A DNA stretch of 64,000 nt. Origin: CAYLLN01 sp964384375 (GTDB lineage Bacteria > Planctomycetota > Planctomycetia > Pirellulales > Pirellulaceae). The notes below the pieces were generated by a model. The model saw nothing but the letters and a program-made list of their open reading frames with translations. It searched no databases and was not told the origin of the DNA. This document shows positions 62,592-64,000 of this stretch, piece by piece. Where the stretch lies: the NCBI GenBank assembly GCA_964384375.1, contig CAYLLN010000017.1, forward strand, positions 1 through 64,000, in the 5' to 3' direction. How positions within the stretch are numbered: the stretch's first letter is position 1; each line of letters opens with the position of its first letter. The translations under genes were made by a program, and so were the position numbers.

Positions 62592-64000
62592 TTAACGCCC
62601 GCCGCCTCGTCCGCGCCGCCCGCCTCCGCGATGCGGCCGATCGGGCGAGTTCGCACGAGCCGCCATGTTGGCATCCACGAGCACGCCAATGGCCTCTTGC
62701 CACGTTGGAATTTTTTTGTGAACGGGATGACCTCCTTCGCGCTCGGAACCGTGATCGTCATCGTGCTCATCCATTTCGACCGGCGACGCCGAACGAGCAG
62801 CTGGCGATGGGGGATAGTCGCGGTCGGCGAACACATCGTCGTCGAGATCGTCGTTCATGGCCGGCGCGGGCTGCCGCGGCGCGGGCGGACGGTTCCCTCG
62901 CGACTCGCCACGACCTTCACCACGGCTCTCGCCGCGCGATTCGCCTCGGCCTTCCTCAGAACGACCTCGTCCGCGACCGCGGCGGCGGCGACGGCCGCCC
63001 CCTTCGCGATCGTCGTGAGTACTAGAGCCGCGAGCACCGGCGTCTCGCGATCCAGCGTCTCGGGCTCCTTCGTCGCGCGCCGGTGGCGCCGAGCGCGGCG
63101 GCGGAGCGTCGAGGACATCCAGGTCAGAATCGTCGTTGAAGATGTCGTCCAATTCGTCGATCGGCGGGAGCGGTTCCGAAGCCGGACGATCGCGCGGCGG
63201 CTCGTAGTCGGCGCTGCGGGCGGATGGTGCTGGGCGACCCTCCTCCCGCCGCAACTCTTCGCGAGCGCCTTCGTCGCGGCGACCGCCACGACCGCGGCCC
63301 CGTCGGCGACGACGACGGCCCCCCTCTTCTCGCTCACCGCCGCGATCCGCTTCACCCCGTTCCGTGCCGACACGTTCACTTCCACCGCGCGGCTCGCGAC
63401 CTCGTTCTTCGCGGTCGCTTCGACCACGTTCACCTCGACTACGATCATCACGACCACGACTATCGTGAGCGCGCTCCTCACGAGGGCGCTCTTCGCGCCG
63501 CGGCGCAGGCGGAACCTCGGCATCGTCCAAGTCTTCGTCGAGCGTCAGATCGAGATCACTATCGACGTCGTAGTCGAGAATCGGTCCCTCGTCCTCTTCG
63601 TCATCGTCCAGCATGGCCGGCTTGGGAGCCGGCGGAGGAGGCGAGAATGGAGGACGGCGCTCGCTGCGCGGCTCTTGCTTTGGCTCGGTAATTTCAAACA
63701 CGTCCAGGTCCAGTTCCGGCTCGCCGAACATGTCGTCCAGCGGAGTTCGCGGCGGCGACGCTGCCGGAGCGGGACGATGCGATTCAGCCCGCGGCGGTGC
63801 TTCCACGCGGGGAGGGGGCGGTGGGGCGACAGGCTCCGGCGGCACCTCCAAACCGAGGCTGCCGGCGACCGAACCCCAGTGACCGGCAGGCTTGCTGGCC
63901 GGTTTGGACTTGGCGGCGGGCTTCGCTCGCTCGGCCGGACGAGGTGGAGGAGCCGGTCGGTCAGCAGCGGGCTCCGTGGGCGGGGGAGGTGCGGCGGGCT
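62592..64000 (-). CDS. R/G/D-rich low-complexity protein (partial, runs off right edge)
   Basis: An open minus-strand frame of at least 469 codons that continues to the window edge. It is dominated by R, D, E, G, S and P runs (for example DDEEDEGPILDYDVDSDLDL, GEREEGGRRRRRRGRGRGGRR) and has a GR-rich C-terminus. A recognisable piece is PAGHWGSVAGSLGLEV near the N-terminal end of the visible part, a phrase I associate with planctomycete low-complexity proteins. It ends VLVDANMAARANSP then RGGGRRGRGGGR. RNA-binding is plausible from the RGG-like tail; no domain is certain. Confidence 0.7.
   Translation of the reverse strand, partial: PAAPPPPTEPAADRPAPPPRPAERAKPAAKSKPASKPAGHWGSVAGSLGLEVPPEPVAPPPPPRVEAPPRAESHRPAPAASPPRTPLDDMFGEPELDLDVFEITEPKQEPRSERRPPFSPPPPAPKPAMLDDDEEDEGPILDYDVDSDLDLTLDEDLDDAEVPPAPRREERPREERAHDSRGRDDRSRGERGRSDREERGREPRGGSERVGTERGEADRGGEREEGGRRRRRRGRGRGGRRDEGAREELRREEGRPAPSARSADYEPPRDRPASEPLPPIDELDDIFNDDSDLDVLDAPPPRSAPPARDEGARDAGSRDAGARGSSTHDDREGGGRRRRRGRGRGRSEEGRGESRGESRGEGRGESRGNRPPAPRQPAPAMNDDLDDDVFADRDYPPSPAARSASPVEMDEHDDDHGSEREGGHPVHKKIPTWQEAIGVLVDANMAARANSPDRPHRGGGRRGRGGGR

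Overview
The window looks like a chromosome of a planctomycete of the Pirellulales/Lacipirellula type. Evidence: a PSD1-type cytochrome/DUF1549-DUF1553 protein followed by a DUF1501 protein and a PPC-domain protein (12.9-18.4 kb), a BBP7-like beta-barrel protein, small membrane proteins starting with an 'F-x-L/I-R-x-L' motif, and many dispersed intergenic repeats of the kind common in that phylum. Vertical housekeeping genes include aspS, apt, a lipoate-ligase-like gene, a GlnE-like gene, a P-II gene, a UbiB-family gene and a 57-codon yacG. No tRNA, rRNA or CRISPR array was seen.

Layout. (1) Positions 1 to about 12,520 are the right-hand part of an integrative element whose left end lies outside the window. 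It carries a minus-strand replication-like operon (HTH protein, primase-polymerase, RepA-like ATPase, unknown partial gene), a small serine resolvase, a DprA-like plus phosphoribosyltransferase pair resembling the ShosTA toxin-antitoxin/defence system with a third unknown gene, a type II restriction-modification pair, and a large serine recombinase. The recombinase ends exactly at the junction with a truncated comM gene, so the element is integrated in comM. (2) 12.9-35.4 kb is chromosomal: secreted planctomycete-type proteins, an SDR, DUF309, a GlnE-like protein lacking the usual catalytic aspartates, DUF1801, aspS, small membrane proteins, a pentapeptide/response-regulator/hybrid-kinase run, ATP-grasp, apt and a lipoyl ligase-like gene. 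(3) 35.4-50.9 kb is a repeat-bounded accessory (defence) island. Two identical 58-bp copies of one repeat, in inverted orientation, lie at 36,037 and 48,042. Between them are a cytosine methyltransferase, a MORC-like GHKL ATPase with a C-terminal nuclease-like region, a divergent vsr, an IS1-like transposase in a three-gene operon, a DEDD exonuclease, a structured non-coding region, a pair with a HEPN-like RNase motif, and an unknown-protein/HNH-endonuclease pair. Just outside are family proteins typical of planctomycete accessory DNA (SUKH-like, DUF1801). (4) 50.9-64 kb returns to chromosome: UbiB kinase, yacG, a large membrane protein, a DUF4259-LRR fusion, a BBP7-like barrel, a TraB-like protein, BON, P-II, a PLP decarboxylase and an R/G/D-rich protein running off the right edge.

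How it works together. The two accessory regions concentrate genome-conflict genes: two restriction-modification systems of different chemistry, a ShosTA-like module, a HEPN pair and an HNH pair. The best candidates for undescribed systems are the HEPN operon (44.3-45.4 kb), the unknown/HNH operon (45.5-47.6 kb), the third gene of the ShosTA-like operon (6.4-7.6 kb) and the IS1-like three-gene operon. The comM insertion and the GlnE-like protein with altered active sites are the most informative single observations in otherwise recognisable genes.
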